64,000 bases of DNA. It comes from Marinococcus sp. PL1-022. GTDB lineage: Bacteria; Bacillota; Bacilli; Bacillales; Marinococcaceae. Positions within the stretch are counted from its first letter, which is position 1. Each line of letters opens with the position of its first letter. The position numbers and the translations under genes are program-made. Below the pieces are notes generated by a model. The model made no database searches, was not told the DNA's origin, and was given only the letters and a program-made list of their open reading frames with translations. The stretch spans positions 1,317,495 to 1,381,494 of the forward strand of contig NZ_JAWXCX010000001.1 in the NCBI RefSeq assembly GCF_033845285.1, given 5' to 3'. This document shows positions 15,707 through 23,968 of the stretch, one piece after another.

Positions 15707-16118
15707 CAGTCTTTACGAACGACAGAAAAGAAATAAAGAATAGAATATTGCCTCTTTATTTGTAAACAAAAGTAATTGGTACATATGAAATACAATTCTT
15801 ATCTATGATAGTCGGAAGGCGAAATATTGTGGGGCAGACGTTTTAATTCCTAAAAGACCGCTGATAATCGTCATTATGTTGATCTGAAAAGTAACACAGA
15901 CGTAACAAGCTACCCAAATCTTCTTATGGAAAAAGAAAAGACATCTAATATATCGGTTTCTTTTTTTTTATTTATGTCTCAAAACATGAAAAATACTTTT
16001 TATAATGTAACTTTTGTATTGTTTTATAAATACTTATTATTTATACTATACTTACAATATATATTATTGATACTTGAACTATTTGAGAAACTTTTCCGAA
16101 AAGAAAGGGGAAGCTTAC
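15707..16118. other. Intergenic region and promoter area of the AbrB-Doc pair
   Basis: No gene recognised in about 410 bases. The last 130 bases are very AT-rich with several TATAAT-like steps (for example TATAATG at 16002 and TACTATACTTACAATA near 16040), as is common at autoregulated toxin-antitoxin promoters. A 16-base string CTGATAATCGTCATTA at 15861 also occurs at 12317. Confidence 0.4.
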
Positions 16119-16385
16119 ATGGCCCAGATGGAAAAAAGATATACTCGGCGATTAAATCAATCAGGAAATAGTCTTTCCGCTGGAATCCCTAAAGCTATCG
16201 CGGATAAACTGCAGTTGGCTAAAGGTGATGAAATTAATGTACATTATAATGAAGAAACTGGAGAAATTATTATGAAAAAAGCAAATCATTCTTTACCGGA
16301 AGGGGTTCGCCCAGATGTATTGCAGGCAATGAATCGAGCCGTAGACAAATACGATGAAGCCCTGCGAAACTTAAAAGACCGGTGA
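16119..16385 (+). CDS. AbrB/MazE-type antitoxin
   Basis: An 88-residue protein starting MAQMEKRYTRRLNQSGNSLSAGIPKAIADKLQLAKGDEI, the swapped-hairpin SpoVT-AbrB DNA-binding fold. The C-terminal half (PEGVRPDVLQAMNRAVDKYDEALRNL) is a helical tail suited to bind and mask a toxin. The start is chosen for AGAAAGGGGAAGC ahead of it; a longer frame has no ribosome site. The toxin gene starts 19 bases after the stop. It probably represses its own promoter. Confidence 0.85.
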   Translation: MAQMEKRYTRRLNQSGNSLSAGIPKAIADKLQLAKGDEINVHYNEETGEIIMKKANHSLPEGVRPDVLQAMNRAVDKYDEALRNLKDR

Positions 16386-16404
16386 TCTTTGGAGGAATTA
16401 GTTA

Positions 16405-16824
16405 ATGAAGGTATTTTACTTTTCCGAAGAGGAAATTCTCTTTATTCATTATACTGTTATGGAAATGTATAATGACAGCGATCAAGCTGGTATTAAACAA
16501 TATCAAAGTTTCCAAACTATGTTACATCGCCCAAAAACGGAACTGTACGGACAAGAAATGTATCCGTCCATTCCCGAAAAAGCATGCTGCTATTATCATT
16601 CTATCGCACGAGGAGGCCACATTTTTCGGAATGGGAATAAACGAACGGCATTAACGGTGTTCGATTCTTTTTTAACACTTAATAACTACAAACTCACTCT
16701 TACCTCCAAGCAAGCGGAAGACTTTACAGTATATTTAGCCTACGATGATAAGTTCAAAGAGAATGATTGCATTCACTATATAATAGAAGAAATTGATGAA
16801 TATATTCAGCCATTAGAAGGATGA
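16405..16824 (+). CDS. doc: Doc-family (Fic-fold) toxin
   Basis: A 139-residue protein with the death-on-curing motif HIFRNGNKRTAL (family pattern HxFx[D/N]GNKR). The preceding helix region PEKACCYYHSIARG is also typical. Doc proteins transfer a phosphate to EF-Tu and stop translation. The Pro of the classic HPF is Ile, as often in Doc, and Asp is Asn; Arg and the Gly-Asn-Lys run are kept, so it could be active. It is preceded by TTTGGAGGAATTAGTTA and paired with an AbrB-type antitoxin instead of Phd. Confidence 0.85.
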   Translation: MKVFYFSEEEILFIHYTVMEMYNDSDQAGIKQYQSFQTMLHRPKTELYGQEMYPSIPEKACCYYHSIARGGHIFRNGNKRTALTVFDSFLTLNNYKLTLTSKQAEDFTVYLAYDDKFKENDCIHYIIEEIDEYIQPLEG

Positions 16825-17084
16825 TTGGCCAACTTATTTTTTTACATGTTGAAACAAAGTTATAAATTTTATCCTTAGCTACAGTTTGGATGATTCCAAC
16901 TTATTTTATCAATTTTTTCGCCGAGAATCGCTCTGTATTCCGTTAAAAATAAAAACACGGGTGGCCCCCTTTAACAAATACAAATCTCACTACTTTAAAT
17001 ATGCCATTCTTTAAGATTCCTAAGAAACTTGTTTTCTTTCTTTTTCTTCATAACGCTTATCATGGTCTTTCATTGGCAGACTCC

Positions 17085-17387
17085 TTAAGCTTTTATTAAA
17101 ATAATAGTGCAAAACCAATCCAGAGGAAAGGGGGAAACGAATAATAACAGAGACAGAATAATTAGATGTCTGATTTGGAGTATAAGTGCCAAGCAGCAAG
17201 CGAGTAATCCTAACATTAATATTAAAATAAAAGGTCCGAAGATAAAGAATCCTGCTTGGTACATATAAAAAATATTGCTGCTTTGAATGATATCTGCATT
17301 TGAAGGTAAAAATGCAGGTAAGAGCAATAAGGTTCCAATGACAATAAAAATCCAATTCGCCACGTAAGCAATTTTTTGGAGGATCAT
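17085..17387 (-). CDS. Family-I small membrane protein, distant copy
   Basis: A 100-residue paralogue of the proteins near 9.5-10.5 kb: MILQKIAYVANWIFIVIG, then LMLGLLACCLALILQIRHLIILSLLLFVSPF. The last residues (PLDWFCTIILIKA) differ from the LLIASLLLFY of the others. The ATG matches the start of the paralogues and follows AGAGGTGTCT. It is the last gene of a second minus-strand run of small exported or membrane proteins. Function unknown. Confidence 0.6.
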   Translation of the reverse strand: MILQKIAYVANWIFIVIGTLLLLPAFLPSNADIIQSSNIFYMYQAGFFIFGPFILILMLGLLACCLALILQIRHLIILSLLLFVSPFPLDWFCTIILIKA

Positions 17388-17473
17388 AGACACCTCTAGT
17401 ATTTGGACTTCGGAGAACGAAGCTGGTTCGATTTCGTCGACAGTACCATGAATATTGGACATTGTATGGGATG

Positions 17474-18037
17474 CTAGTTATTTTGAAGAAATGCTTTAAT
17501 TTCTGCCCGTTCCCTTTTCTCATCATAAACGTTGGAACGATTGAAGGTAAATGAGTACTGGCCTTGAGCGTGATTAAAAACATAAGTACTTAAATTATTA
17601 TTTTCTTGATATCTAAACATCACCGTTGTATCTTCAATCATAATCTCTCGATCAAATTTTGGCGCTCCAAGTGATTGATCTTTGTCATACTTAACAGTGG
17701 CGTCCACTGATTTAGCGCAGCTCCCATACAATAATTTAACTTGATAATCTTTTTCATATTCCGAACGGTTCGATGGGTCCTGAAAATAGGATTGGAGTTC
17801 TTCTCGTTTATTCTCCGTATAATAAAGATCTAAACGTTCGGGTTCTTCTTCATCCGGTTGCTGAATCACTGTACGAGTCAGTTCACCATTTTCCAATGAG
17901 GGGAGCGGAATGGAGGTCCACTCTTCATCAATAATAGAAGGCAGTTCTTGCTCCTGTTCCGTATAATAGTCGGGGGATGAGGCACAAGCAGAAATAATAC
18001 ATGCGGCGGATATGATTGGAATAAAACCCTTAATCAT
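17474..18037 (-). CDS. Lipoprotein, unknown
   Basis: A 187-residue protein starting MIKGFIPIISAACIISACASS; the lipobox IISAC predicts a lipid-anchored surface protein. The mature part is acidic, with LYYTENKREELQSYFQDP in the middle and SYVFNHAQ-like and YSFTFNRSNVYD segments near the end. No known domain was recognised. The start is chosen for AAGGAGGGTCATTCGT. It sits between a tiny membrane gene and a family-I membrane gene on the same strand and is probably co-transcribed with them. Confidence 0.65.
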   Translation of the reverse strand: MIKGFIPIISAACIISACASSPDYYTEQEQELPSIIDEEWTSIPLPSLENGELTRTVIQQPDEEEPERLDLYYTENKREELQSYFQDPSNRSEYEKDYQVKLLYGSCAKSVDATVKYDKDQSLGAPKFDREIMIEDTTVMFRYQENNNLSTYVFNHAQGQYSFTFNRSNVYDEKRERAEIKAFLQNN

Positions 18038-18119
18038 TACGAATGACCCTCCTTTTGCCAAGATGACCAGGGGCAGATGTAACTTGCGTGCTTCTTACCA
18101 ACGGTATTCAGTCTATTAC

Positions 18120-18212
18120 CTATCCGAATAGTGAAATGATGTAATAGACCAAGAAGATCATGAATGCTTGGAGGAATATTTGCCTCCAGGTCTTTTGTTG
18201 TTCCTTCGGCAT
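18120..18212 (-). CDS. Tiny single-helix membrane protein, 30 residues
   Basis: The ATG touches the stop of the gene before it (TAAATG), so it would be translated by coupling. It reads MPKEQQKTWRQIFLQAFMIF then LVYYIISLFG and stops at TAG: a charged head and one helix. Small size makes chance possible, but the exact junction and clean membrane pattern support it. It could be a helper of the preceding membrane protein. Confidence 0.45.
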   Translation of the reverse strand: MPKEQQKTWRQIFLQAFMIFLVYYIISLFG

Positions 18213-18506
18213 TTAAAAAACAAAAGTGTAGAGCACGGTTTCAATGGCCATGGATAAGTATAGTAGAAGAGATAAAATAATGAGGTGAAGTTTCTTCAGC
18301 TTCAGGGACATGATCGTCGCAGCCAACCCTGACAGAACGAGAAGAAACATCACCAGGGCTATCCCGGAAAGGTTCTGGTAGAGAGAAAAAGAGCCCTCTT
18401 GCGTAAAGAAGGTGAGCCACTCAATCGGCAATGTGAGAGAAAGATACACAAGGGTTCCAACCAGGAGAAGATTCCAAACCATGATGGACATTATTGGTGA
18501 AGTCAT
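18213..18506 (-). CDS. Family-II small membrane protein (VWNLLLVGTLVYLSL type)
   Basis: A 97-residue, four-segment membrane protein: MVWNLLLVGTLVYLSLTLPIEWL, then SLYQNLSGIALVMFLLVLSG, then LKKLHLIILSLLLYLSMAIE. A close paralogue is encoded 2.3 kb away. The start MTSPIMSI follows GAAGGATTTGATACTT. It lies downstream of the second resolvase stub, as the family-I gene does after the first. Function unknown. Confidence 0.6.
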   Translation of the reverse strand: MTSPIMSIMVWNLLLVGTLVYLSLTLPIEWLTFFTQEGSFSLYQNLSGIALVMFLLVLSGLAATIMSLKLKKLHLIILSLLLYLSMAIETVLYTFVF

Positions 18507-18550
18507 AAGTATCAAATCCTTCAGAGAGGAACGCAGCACCGAGCTACGCT

Positions 18551-18682
18551 CTATTCGGTAGTTTTTGTTACTGCTGCCTTTTCGGTGAAAATTCGATGGC
18601 GACCGGCTTCTTCTAATTGCTGCTGGAAGCTAAAATCCTTGTGAAAGGTAGATACCCGTGCATATCCAATACGTTCGGTCAA
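18551..18682 (-). pseudogene. Serine recombinase (resolvase) stub, N-terminus only
   Basis: Read from a TTG after GGAGGACTTCACG: TERIGYARVSTFHKDFSFQQ, then QLEEAGRHRIFTEKAA. This is the N-terminal 38 residues of a small serine recombinase with the active Ser kept in RVST. It then ends at TAG; nothing of the rest of the catalytic domain or the HTH follows. It is a sister of the stub at 10.6 kb. Confidence 0.8.
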
Positions 18683-18701
18683 CGTGAAGTCCTCCGTGTG
18701 T

Positions 18702-19223
18702 TTATTTGTGGTCTAAGGTTGCATTCGAGTGAATATGAACTTCCTGGCCGTTAAATTGCTCTACAATTTCTAACTGCATAGGTAAACTTTTAGCTACCTG
18801 GATGGAAGCCTTATTTTGAGGCTGAACGAGCGCAATCATTTGTTCCAGGCGAAGGCCCGTTTTACCAAAATGAAAAAAGGCCTGAGCTGCTTCTTTTGCA
18901 TAACCATTGCCCTGCGCTTCGGTAATGACCCAATAACCAATTTCATAATGGCGCTGACCGTGTAGCATTTGAGGAACAATGCCTGCATGGCCAACCCTCG
19001 TTTGTGTTGGCATATGCTCGATGACTTTTAAACCAAGCCGTTCATCTTCCTCGTAATGGCCAAATATCTATTGCAAAAATTGTTCCGTTTCCTGGAGCGT
19101 TTTCGTCGCCCCCTGGCCGATATATTGCATCATTTCCTGTGAAGCGAGCATCCCCCGAAGAAAATCGAAGTCCTGTTCAGTGTAATTTCGAAACATCAGC
19201 CGTGGACTGGTGAGCGTAAACAT
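18702..19223 (-). pseudogene. GNAT acetyltransferase with in-frame amber stop
   Basis: Starts MFTLTSPRLMFRNYTEQDFDFL after AAAAGGAGAACG, as in the RimJ-type GNAT branch. A TAG at 19068-19070 interrupts after ETEQFLQ. The same frame then runs on as IFGHYEEDERLGLKVIEH to EIGYWVITEAQGNGYAKEAAQAF and ends SIQVAKSLPM...LDHK. The acetyl-CoA loop (here QGNGYA) is preserved. With the stop read through it would be 173 residues, normal for the family. A single nonsense change is the simplest reading. Confidence 0.75.
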
Positions 19224-19280
19224 ACTGGTCGTTCTCCTTTTAAGGAACGGCGTTTTACTTATTTTATGATGCAGTGTGAT

Positions 19281-19396
19281 TTGTTTAAAAGTCTGCAATT
19301 TGCATTGTAAACGAACTTTTAGATAAAAAACACTCTGTTTTTAGAGCCAAAAATGTGATGTTTGGTATGCCTTCTAGAAGTTAAGGTTTTTAGACG
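19281..19396. repeat. Hairpin-bearing repeat, copy C
   Basis: TTGTTTAAAAGTCTGCAATT at the left and GAACTTTTAGAT match copy A; the hairpin (AAACACTCTGTTTTTAG / CCAAAAATGTGATGTTT) is weaker, and CTAGAAGTTAAGGTTTTTAG closes it. It lies upstream of the GNAT pseudogene and resolvase stub. Confidence 0.7.
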
Positions 19397-19624
19397 ACGA
19401 TAGAATGAAAAAACTTTTATGAAAAGGTAATGAGAGAAATCAGCTTGGAATTCGATCCAACTCGAGGGAGTGATCGGAATGTTAGATATGGCCAGACCCC
19501 TTGCAAGAACTGCTAAAATGGAAAGGAAAAGGAAATAACAGCAGCGAAGGAAAGAGATGGACGTAAGTACCCAAAAAGCTTATGTCCTTTTCCTAGTTGA
19601 TACGTCTAAAAGGAGTTTTTTATC

Positions 19625-20134
19625 ATGGAGATTAATGGTGCAGGAAGTATTAAGAGAGAGGTCTTTGCTCAACAACTCATCGCATTTAACAAGCGTACTA
19701 TTATTGCTAACACCATCTCGATGGGGGTGACTTCATTCTTTGCTTTCTTAATTGCAATTGGAGAGAACTGGGTGGGGGCTTTCTTTCTGGGATTAAGCGG
19801 TGCGGCTATGAGCTTTGGCGTGTTGATGATACGTGTGCAGCGTCAAGCGGAAAAGCAGTACGATGGTCTGCAGTTCCTGCAAGAGGAACAACAGGTTCAG
19901 CTTGATAAGCAGAAGCTGCGCAGACAAGCGGTCAATGGAAACCAGTGCTGGAAATGGGAAGAAATCCACCAGGTTATCGAAGCCAAGGAATGCTTCCAGT
20001 TTCATTTAATTGGCGGCCAGTTTATCCCTGTTCCGCAGCATTTCTTTGGCGAGGGGGAGCAGTTGGCGCGTGTCTATGACCTTTTAAATCATCAGTTTAC
20101 GAAACGAAAAGAGGGCCGATGGAAGAATAACTAA
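19625..20134 (+). CDS. YcxB-like membrane protein
   Basis: A 169-residue protein with two helices (about residues 28-65) separated by a short turn, then a soluble C-terminal domain. WKWEEIHQVIEAKECFQFHLIGGQFIPVPQHFF is the hallmark region of YcxB-like proteins (a PH-like fold). The family is widespread in Firmicutes and its function is not settled. The ATG follows AAAAGGAGTTTTTTATC. Two fragments and one more full copy of the family lie within 2.5 kb. Confidence 0.7.
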   Translation: MEINGAGSIKREVFAQQLIAFNKRTIIANTISMGVTSFFAFLIAIGENWVGAFFLGLSGAAMSFGVLMIRVQRQAEKQYDGLQFLQEEQQVQLDKQKLRRQAVNGNQCWKWEEIHQVIEAKECFQFHLIGGQFIPVPQHFFGEGEQLARVYDLLNHQFTKRKEGRWKNN

Positions 20135-20225
20135 TCGGAGACGACGATGATGGCAGCGGTGGAAATAGACTTTCCTGAATCATAAGGATGGTACATAATC
20201 GGATTCCTCCCACCCCCAAACAGAG

Positions 20226-20289
20226 TATTGTTCTACCGAAGCATTTCTTCTCCAGTCAGGAGGACATCAAATAACTGCATCATCTATAA
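20226..20289 (+). pseudogene. YcxB-like C-terminal fragment
   Basis: The plus strand reads IVLPKHFFSSQEDIK, a TAA, then LHHL and a second stop. This resembles the end of YcxB-like proteins (FIPKHYFDSPEQVGHF in the nearby copy). Nothing upstream is in frame. It is short, so homology is suggested and not certain. Confidence 0.4.
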
Positions 20290-20346
20290 GACAATCATTT
20301 CACCAAACCAAATATCAGGTGTGGGGGCATCGGTCAACCAAAAACT

Positions 20347-20389
20347 AACAAGCATCTCGATCCCTGAAAGGGGAGGCGAGATGCTTGTT
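20347..20389. terminator. Bidirectional terminator
   Basis: A perfect 13-bp stem AACAAGCATCTCG / CGAGATGCTTGTT with TTTT on the plus side; it separates the plus-strand YcxB-like gene and fragment from the minus-strand genes that follow. Confidence 0.8.
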
Positions 20390-20491
20390 TTTTAAGATGA
20401 AAGTCTGCTCGTCATCTGTAATTATGCAGAAGCAGAAAAACGATCAATAGCCTAAGTACTTAGACGAAAGCCTCTATTCATCAAATGATCT

Positions 20492-20785
20492 TTAAAGAAA
20501 AATAATGTACAGAAGAGTATGAATCGCCATCGATAAATAAAGCAGGATGGATATAACAATAAGGTGAATTTTTTCCAAGATAAGCGACATAATAGCAGCA
20601 GCAAAGCCCAGCATAATAACGAGAAGCACAACCAAGGCAATACCAGACGTGCTTTGGTGAAGAGAAAAAGAGGGTTTTTCGATAAATGGGGAGACCCATT
20701 CAATCGGCATGATAAGAGAAAGATATAATAGCGTGCCGACGAGAAGAATATTCCATACGCCGATATACATGATTTTTGAATTCAT
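20492..20785 (-). CDS. Family-II small membrane protein, second copy
   Basis: A 97-residue paralogue of the protein at 18.2-18.5 kb: VWNILLVGTLLYLSLIMPIEW, then SLHQSTSGIALVVLLVIM, then LEKIHLIVISILLYLSMAIH. Both are predicted to cross the membrane four times. The start MNSKIMYIG follows AAGGATCAGGCC. No resolvase stub precedes this copy. Function unknown. Confidence 0.6.
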   Translation of the reverse strand: MNSKIMYIGVWNILLVGTLLYLSLIMPIEWVSPFIEKPSFSLHQSTSGIALVVLLVIMLGFAAAIMSLILEKIHLIVISILLYLSMAIHTLLYIIFL

Positions 20786-20901
20786 GGCCTGATCCTTAAA
20801 GATTTTGACGTAGAAAAGGGACGCTTCCATAAAGTTCCTTTTCGGTTAAAGTTGGTGAGTTTTAGACGTCATAGATAATTGTTTGATGTTGTGCTTGTTT
20901 T

Positions 20902-21438
20902 TTAAAACAGATGTTTTTTGGTTGTTGGAGCGTGTTGCTTTAGCAATTGACGAAAGTGTCCGACCTGCTCCGGGGAATCGAAATAATGCTTGGGAATGAA
21001 AAAACCTCTTCGTTTCGTGACATACAGACGAAACATATCCCGATGTTCATGAACAGAAACGAAATTTTCCCAACGGTAGCTGGCCTGAATATTTGATGTC
21101 TTTAGCTTGATTTCCCCGAGGCCAGCTTCATAATGAGTATCCCCGGCAAGGTCTTTGTTTTCGCGGTCGTCTTGAAAGGAACGAAGCCGCGCGTTGGCGT
21201 ACCAGATTAATGCGTAAACGACCGGAAAAAACAACGAAAAGCTGTATGCGAAAACAAATTCCAGAGGCGTATAAGTGAGCCCGAGTCCATAAAACATGAA
21301 TATCACGGAAAGCAGGATCCATACAAGCAGAAAAACCGTGAGCGACAAATAATACATGGTTCGCTGGGTATGATAGCGGTAGTAATGGCGAAAGTCTTTT
21401 CGGATAGATGTCCCGTGAAAGGTGACTTCCTGGTTCAT
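20902..21438 (-). CDS. YcxB-like membrane protein, second copy
   Basis: A 178-residue protein: short soluble head (FHGTSIRKDFRHYYRYHTQR), two helices, a charged linker, and the C-terminal domain with IQASYRWENFVSVHEHRDMFRLYVTKRRGFFIPKHYF. This fits the YcxB-like family better than its plus-strand cousin. The ATG follows AGGAGGTCGATC. It is probably co-transcribed with the gene encoded just upstream on the same strand. Confidence 0.75.
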   Translation of the reverse strand: MNQEVTFHGTSIRKDFRHYYRYHTQRTMYYLSLTVFLLVWILLSVIFMFYGLGLTYTPLEFVFAYSFSLFFPVVYALIWYANARLRSFQDDRENKDLAGDTHYEAGLGEIKLKTSNIQASYRWENFVSVHEHRDMFRLYVTKRRGFFIPKHYFDSPEQVGHFRQLLKQHAPTTKKHLF

Positions 21439-21492
21439 GATCGACCTCCTGGCAGAAAGATTAAGTACATGGGGTTCTGGCCTGGCATTTGG

Positions 21493-21768
21493 CTACACTT
21501 GATAACTTAGAAGCAGAAGGATGTAGAGATGGACAGGCATATACAAGGTCGCGAGCGCCATCATCACCGTTAGCCATTGCTGTTTGAAAAGAAAAACCGA
21601 CAAGCAGCAGAGGACGGATAGCAGGAGAACCTTAAAAACATAAATCCTCGGATGAATATTCATAAAACCAAGACGACCCCCGATCCAAAGAAAGATACCT
21701 AATGAGGCGAGTCCCACCAGGGATAGCGTGACGATCAAAAACCAACGAAAAATAGGGGAATGAACCAT
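21493..21768 (-). CDS. Small membrane protein, three helices, unknown
   Basis: A 91-residue protein starting MVHSPIFRWFLIVTLSLVG after AAAGGAGCATACC. It has three hydrophobic segments with GGRLGFMNIHPRIYVFKVLLLS between the first two and a last helix LATLYMPVHLYILLLL. It lies 54 bases upstream of the YcxB-like gene and probably shares its transcript. No family recognised. Confidence 0.55.
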   Translation of the reverse strand: MVHSPIFRWFLIVTLSLVGLASLGIFLWIGGRLGFMNIHPRIYVFKVLLLSVLCCLSVFLFKQQWLTVMMALATLYMPVHLYILLLLSYQV

Positions 21769-22060
21769 GGTATGCTCCTTTGACATTGGCTGATTCGACG
21801 GCCAATGCTGTTTTTGAACAAGAGAATTTATTCGGCCAATATGATTCTCTTATCTAGGATATAGACAGCTTTAGCAATAAAAAAGGGATAGATGAAAAAT
21901 ATCTTAACAAAAACTGCCTATAATCCCCACAATGTAAAAGATTAAAGGTTTTAGGCGTTTTTTATCATTTTTGGCGATGATTCCGTAAATACCGGTAGCA
22001 TGGTAAAATCTTTAACGTTTCAACGTATGGATGAGATCGTTATCGTTAAAGAGGTTTTTG

Positions 22061-22177
22061 ATGCTAGAAATAACTGGTGAAGGAACGATGAAGAAGCAAG
22101 TGTTTGTTCGACAAATCATGCTCAGTGTGCATGCTATGATTTTTATTCCCTTCATACACTTCCTTCTTCCAGGTTAA
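22061..22177 (+). pseudogene. YcxB-like N-terminal fragment
   Basis: ATG after AAAGAGGTTTTTG reads MLEITGEGTMKKQVFVRQIM then a hydrophobic end and TAA. The intact plus-strand copy starts MEINGAGSIKREVFAQQLI, so the first 20 residues match it clearly. The helices and C-terminal domain are missing. Confidence 0.6.
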
Positions 22178-22249
22178 TATCCCAAACTAACCTACTGTTA
22201 TGTCCATATTTATCATCAAAAAGGCGGTGTAAGTTACATATAGCATAGT

Positions 22250-22277
22250 TTGAAAACGTTTACATTTATTGTATAAA
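22250..22277 (+). promoter_or_regulatory. Promoter with overlapping CcpA cre site, fatty-acid operon
   Basis: TTGAAA and TATAAA spaced by 16 bases form a sigma-A type promoter. TGAAAACGTTTACA (22251-22264) fits the cre consensus TGWNANCGNTNWCA at every position and covers the -35 box. CcpA should repress the operon when preferred sugars are present. No clear FadR-type dyad was seen. Confidence 0.8.
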
Positions 22278-22369
22278 ATGATAAATTTAAAACTGTAGGA
22301 TAAGGATAAAGAAGGGGGGACTTTTATGGTAAAAATTTAGCAGGATAAATACTGTAGGGAGGTTGAGAC

Positions 22370-23968
22370 ATGCAGGTTATTTCATACAATGATTTAAAAA
22401 ACATTATTACCACTGGAGATATTATTTCCGTCGCCGCTTTATCTGTCGGAAATTTACCAGCAGAAATATTAAAACATATAGTTGAAGAGTACGATGAAAC
22501 TGGAAGCCCGGATAACCTTACGTTTATCATAGCAAATGATATAAGTGATTACGGGGGTGGGATTGATCTTGATGCTTTCGTTCAGCGGGGAATGATTAAA
22601 CGGTTAATAACAAGCTTACTCACAGCCTCACCAGCTACTATTGAGGCGATTAAAAATAATGCAGTTGAGACCTATTTTTTCCCTCAGGGAATTCTCGCCG
22701 TACAATATCGGCATCACTCCGTTTCCTCCCCGGGGATGATTACAAAAATAGGTTTAAATACAAGTATCGACCCTAGAAACTCAGGCGGAATGGTTAATGA
22801 TGTCACCACCGAGAGCCTAGTCTCTGTATTAGAAATCAAGGGAGAAGAATATTTACACTATGACTTTCCTGGCATTGATGCAGCCCTTTTACGGGGAACT
22901 TTTGCTGACGAAAAAGGGAATATTTTCATGACTCATGAGTCCCATCTGGGAGAAGGGTACAGTGTAGCGGCCGCCACCCATCAAAATGGCGGTAAGGTGG
23001 TTGTTCAAGTTAAAGAAATTGTTCAAAACGGCAGCTTTCCCCCTCATGAGGTGTTTATTCCCGGGGAACTTGTGGATTATGTAGTTATAAATGAAAACCC
23101 CGAATATCATAAGCAGGTGATGCAGGCTTATTATGATCCTGCGTTATCAGGCCACTACCGGGTGAGTGATATACAGGAGCAGCCTATGAAGCTTAGCTCC
23201 CGTAAAATTATTTTAAGACGGGCTGCCCAGTTTTTACGTGAAGGGGATGTAGTCAGTATTGGATTTGGTATAAATAATGAACTGCCAAATGTATTAAAAG
23301 AGGAACAGGCGGAGGACTTGGTTCAGCTTAATATTGATACCGGCATATTCGGAGGAATTATTGGCAGTAAAGACCGCTTTGGAATGAACTATAATCTCGA
23401 CGCGAGAATGCGACATGAACTGACATGGGATTTTATATATCATGGCGGCCATGACATAGCCTTTCTCAGCTTTGCGGAAATCGACCGGCAGGGAAACGTA
23501 AATGTCTCCTGCTTTGGCAATAAAATGAGTGGAAGTGGCGGGTTTATCGACATAAGTCAAACGGTGAAGACTATCATTTTTTCAGGGACCCTGGTTGCGG
23601 GCAGCCAGTCTTCTTGTGAAAATAATCAGTTGATCATTGAACAGGAAGGTCACTCGCATAAATTCGTAAATAATGTACAAAGTGTAGATTTTAACGCAGC
23701 GTATTCGAGAGAACTGAACCAACAGGTTTTTTATGTGACTGAACGAGCTGTATTCCAATTGGTGGAGGAAGGCTTAAAATTAATTGAAATCGGTCCGGGG
23801 CTGGATTTGCAGAGGGATGTTCTGTCAAAGATGGATTTTGATCCTATTATTTCTGACGAGCTGAAAATTATAGACCAAAATATTTATCAAAATGATTGGG
23901 GGGAATTGAAGCAGTCGATCCAACATCGGACTCATATTGATAAAGGAGAAGATAAATATGAATTATGA
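22370..23968 (+). CDS. Family I acyl-CoA:acetate CoA-transferase (YdiF/PCT-like), Asp at catalytic Glu
   Basis: A 532-residue single-chain CoA-transferase. The N-terminal half has LTSLLTASPATIEAI and LRGTFADEKGNIFMTHES, the C-terminal half IGFGINNELPNVL, then SFAEIDRQGNVNVSCFG and GSGGFIDISQ. In this family the acyl group passes through a Glu thioester in a motif like TVEPGPIGG; here the matching stretch is NIDTGIFGG, with Asp at residue 323. That could slow or change the reaction. The enzyme would move CoA between short acids and acyl-CoAs. It is the first gene of the operon, after GGGAGGTTGAGAC, and its stop overlaps the start of the next gene. Confidence 0.85.
   Translation: MQVISYNDLKNIITTGDIISVAALSVGNLPAEILKHIVEEYDETGSPDNLTFIIANDISDYGGGIDLDAFVQRGMIKRLITSLLTASPATIEAIKNNAVETYFFPQGILAVQYRHHSVSSPGMITKIGLNTSIDPRNSGGMVNDVTTESLVSVLEIKGEEYLHYDFPGIDAALLRGTFADEKGNIFMTHESHLGEGYSVAAATHQNGGKVVVQVKEIVQNGSFPPHEVFIPGELVDYVVINENPEYHKQVMQAYYDPALSGHYRVSDIQEQPMKLSSRKIILRRAAQFLREGDVVSIGFGINNELPNVLKEEQAEDLVQLNIDTGIFGGIIGSKDRFGMNYNLDARMRHELTWDFIYHGGHDIAFLSFAEIDRQGNVNVSCFGNKMSGSGGFIDISQTVKTIIFSGTLVAGSQSSCENNQLIIEQEGHSHKFVNNVQSVDFNAAYSRELNQQVFYVTERAVFQLVEEGLKLIEIGPGLDLQRDVLSKMDFDPIISDELKIIDQNIYQNDWGELKQSIQHRTHIDKGEDKYEL

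Noticed and set aside
4506-19070. In-frame TAG in the EAL gene and in the GNAT gene, which could hint at amber recoding
   Set aside because: Many genes in the window end normally at TAG, TAA or TGA, a TGA case also exists, and the region shows other frameshifts; ordinary decay is simpler.
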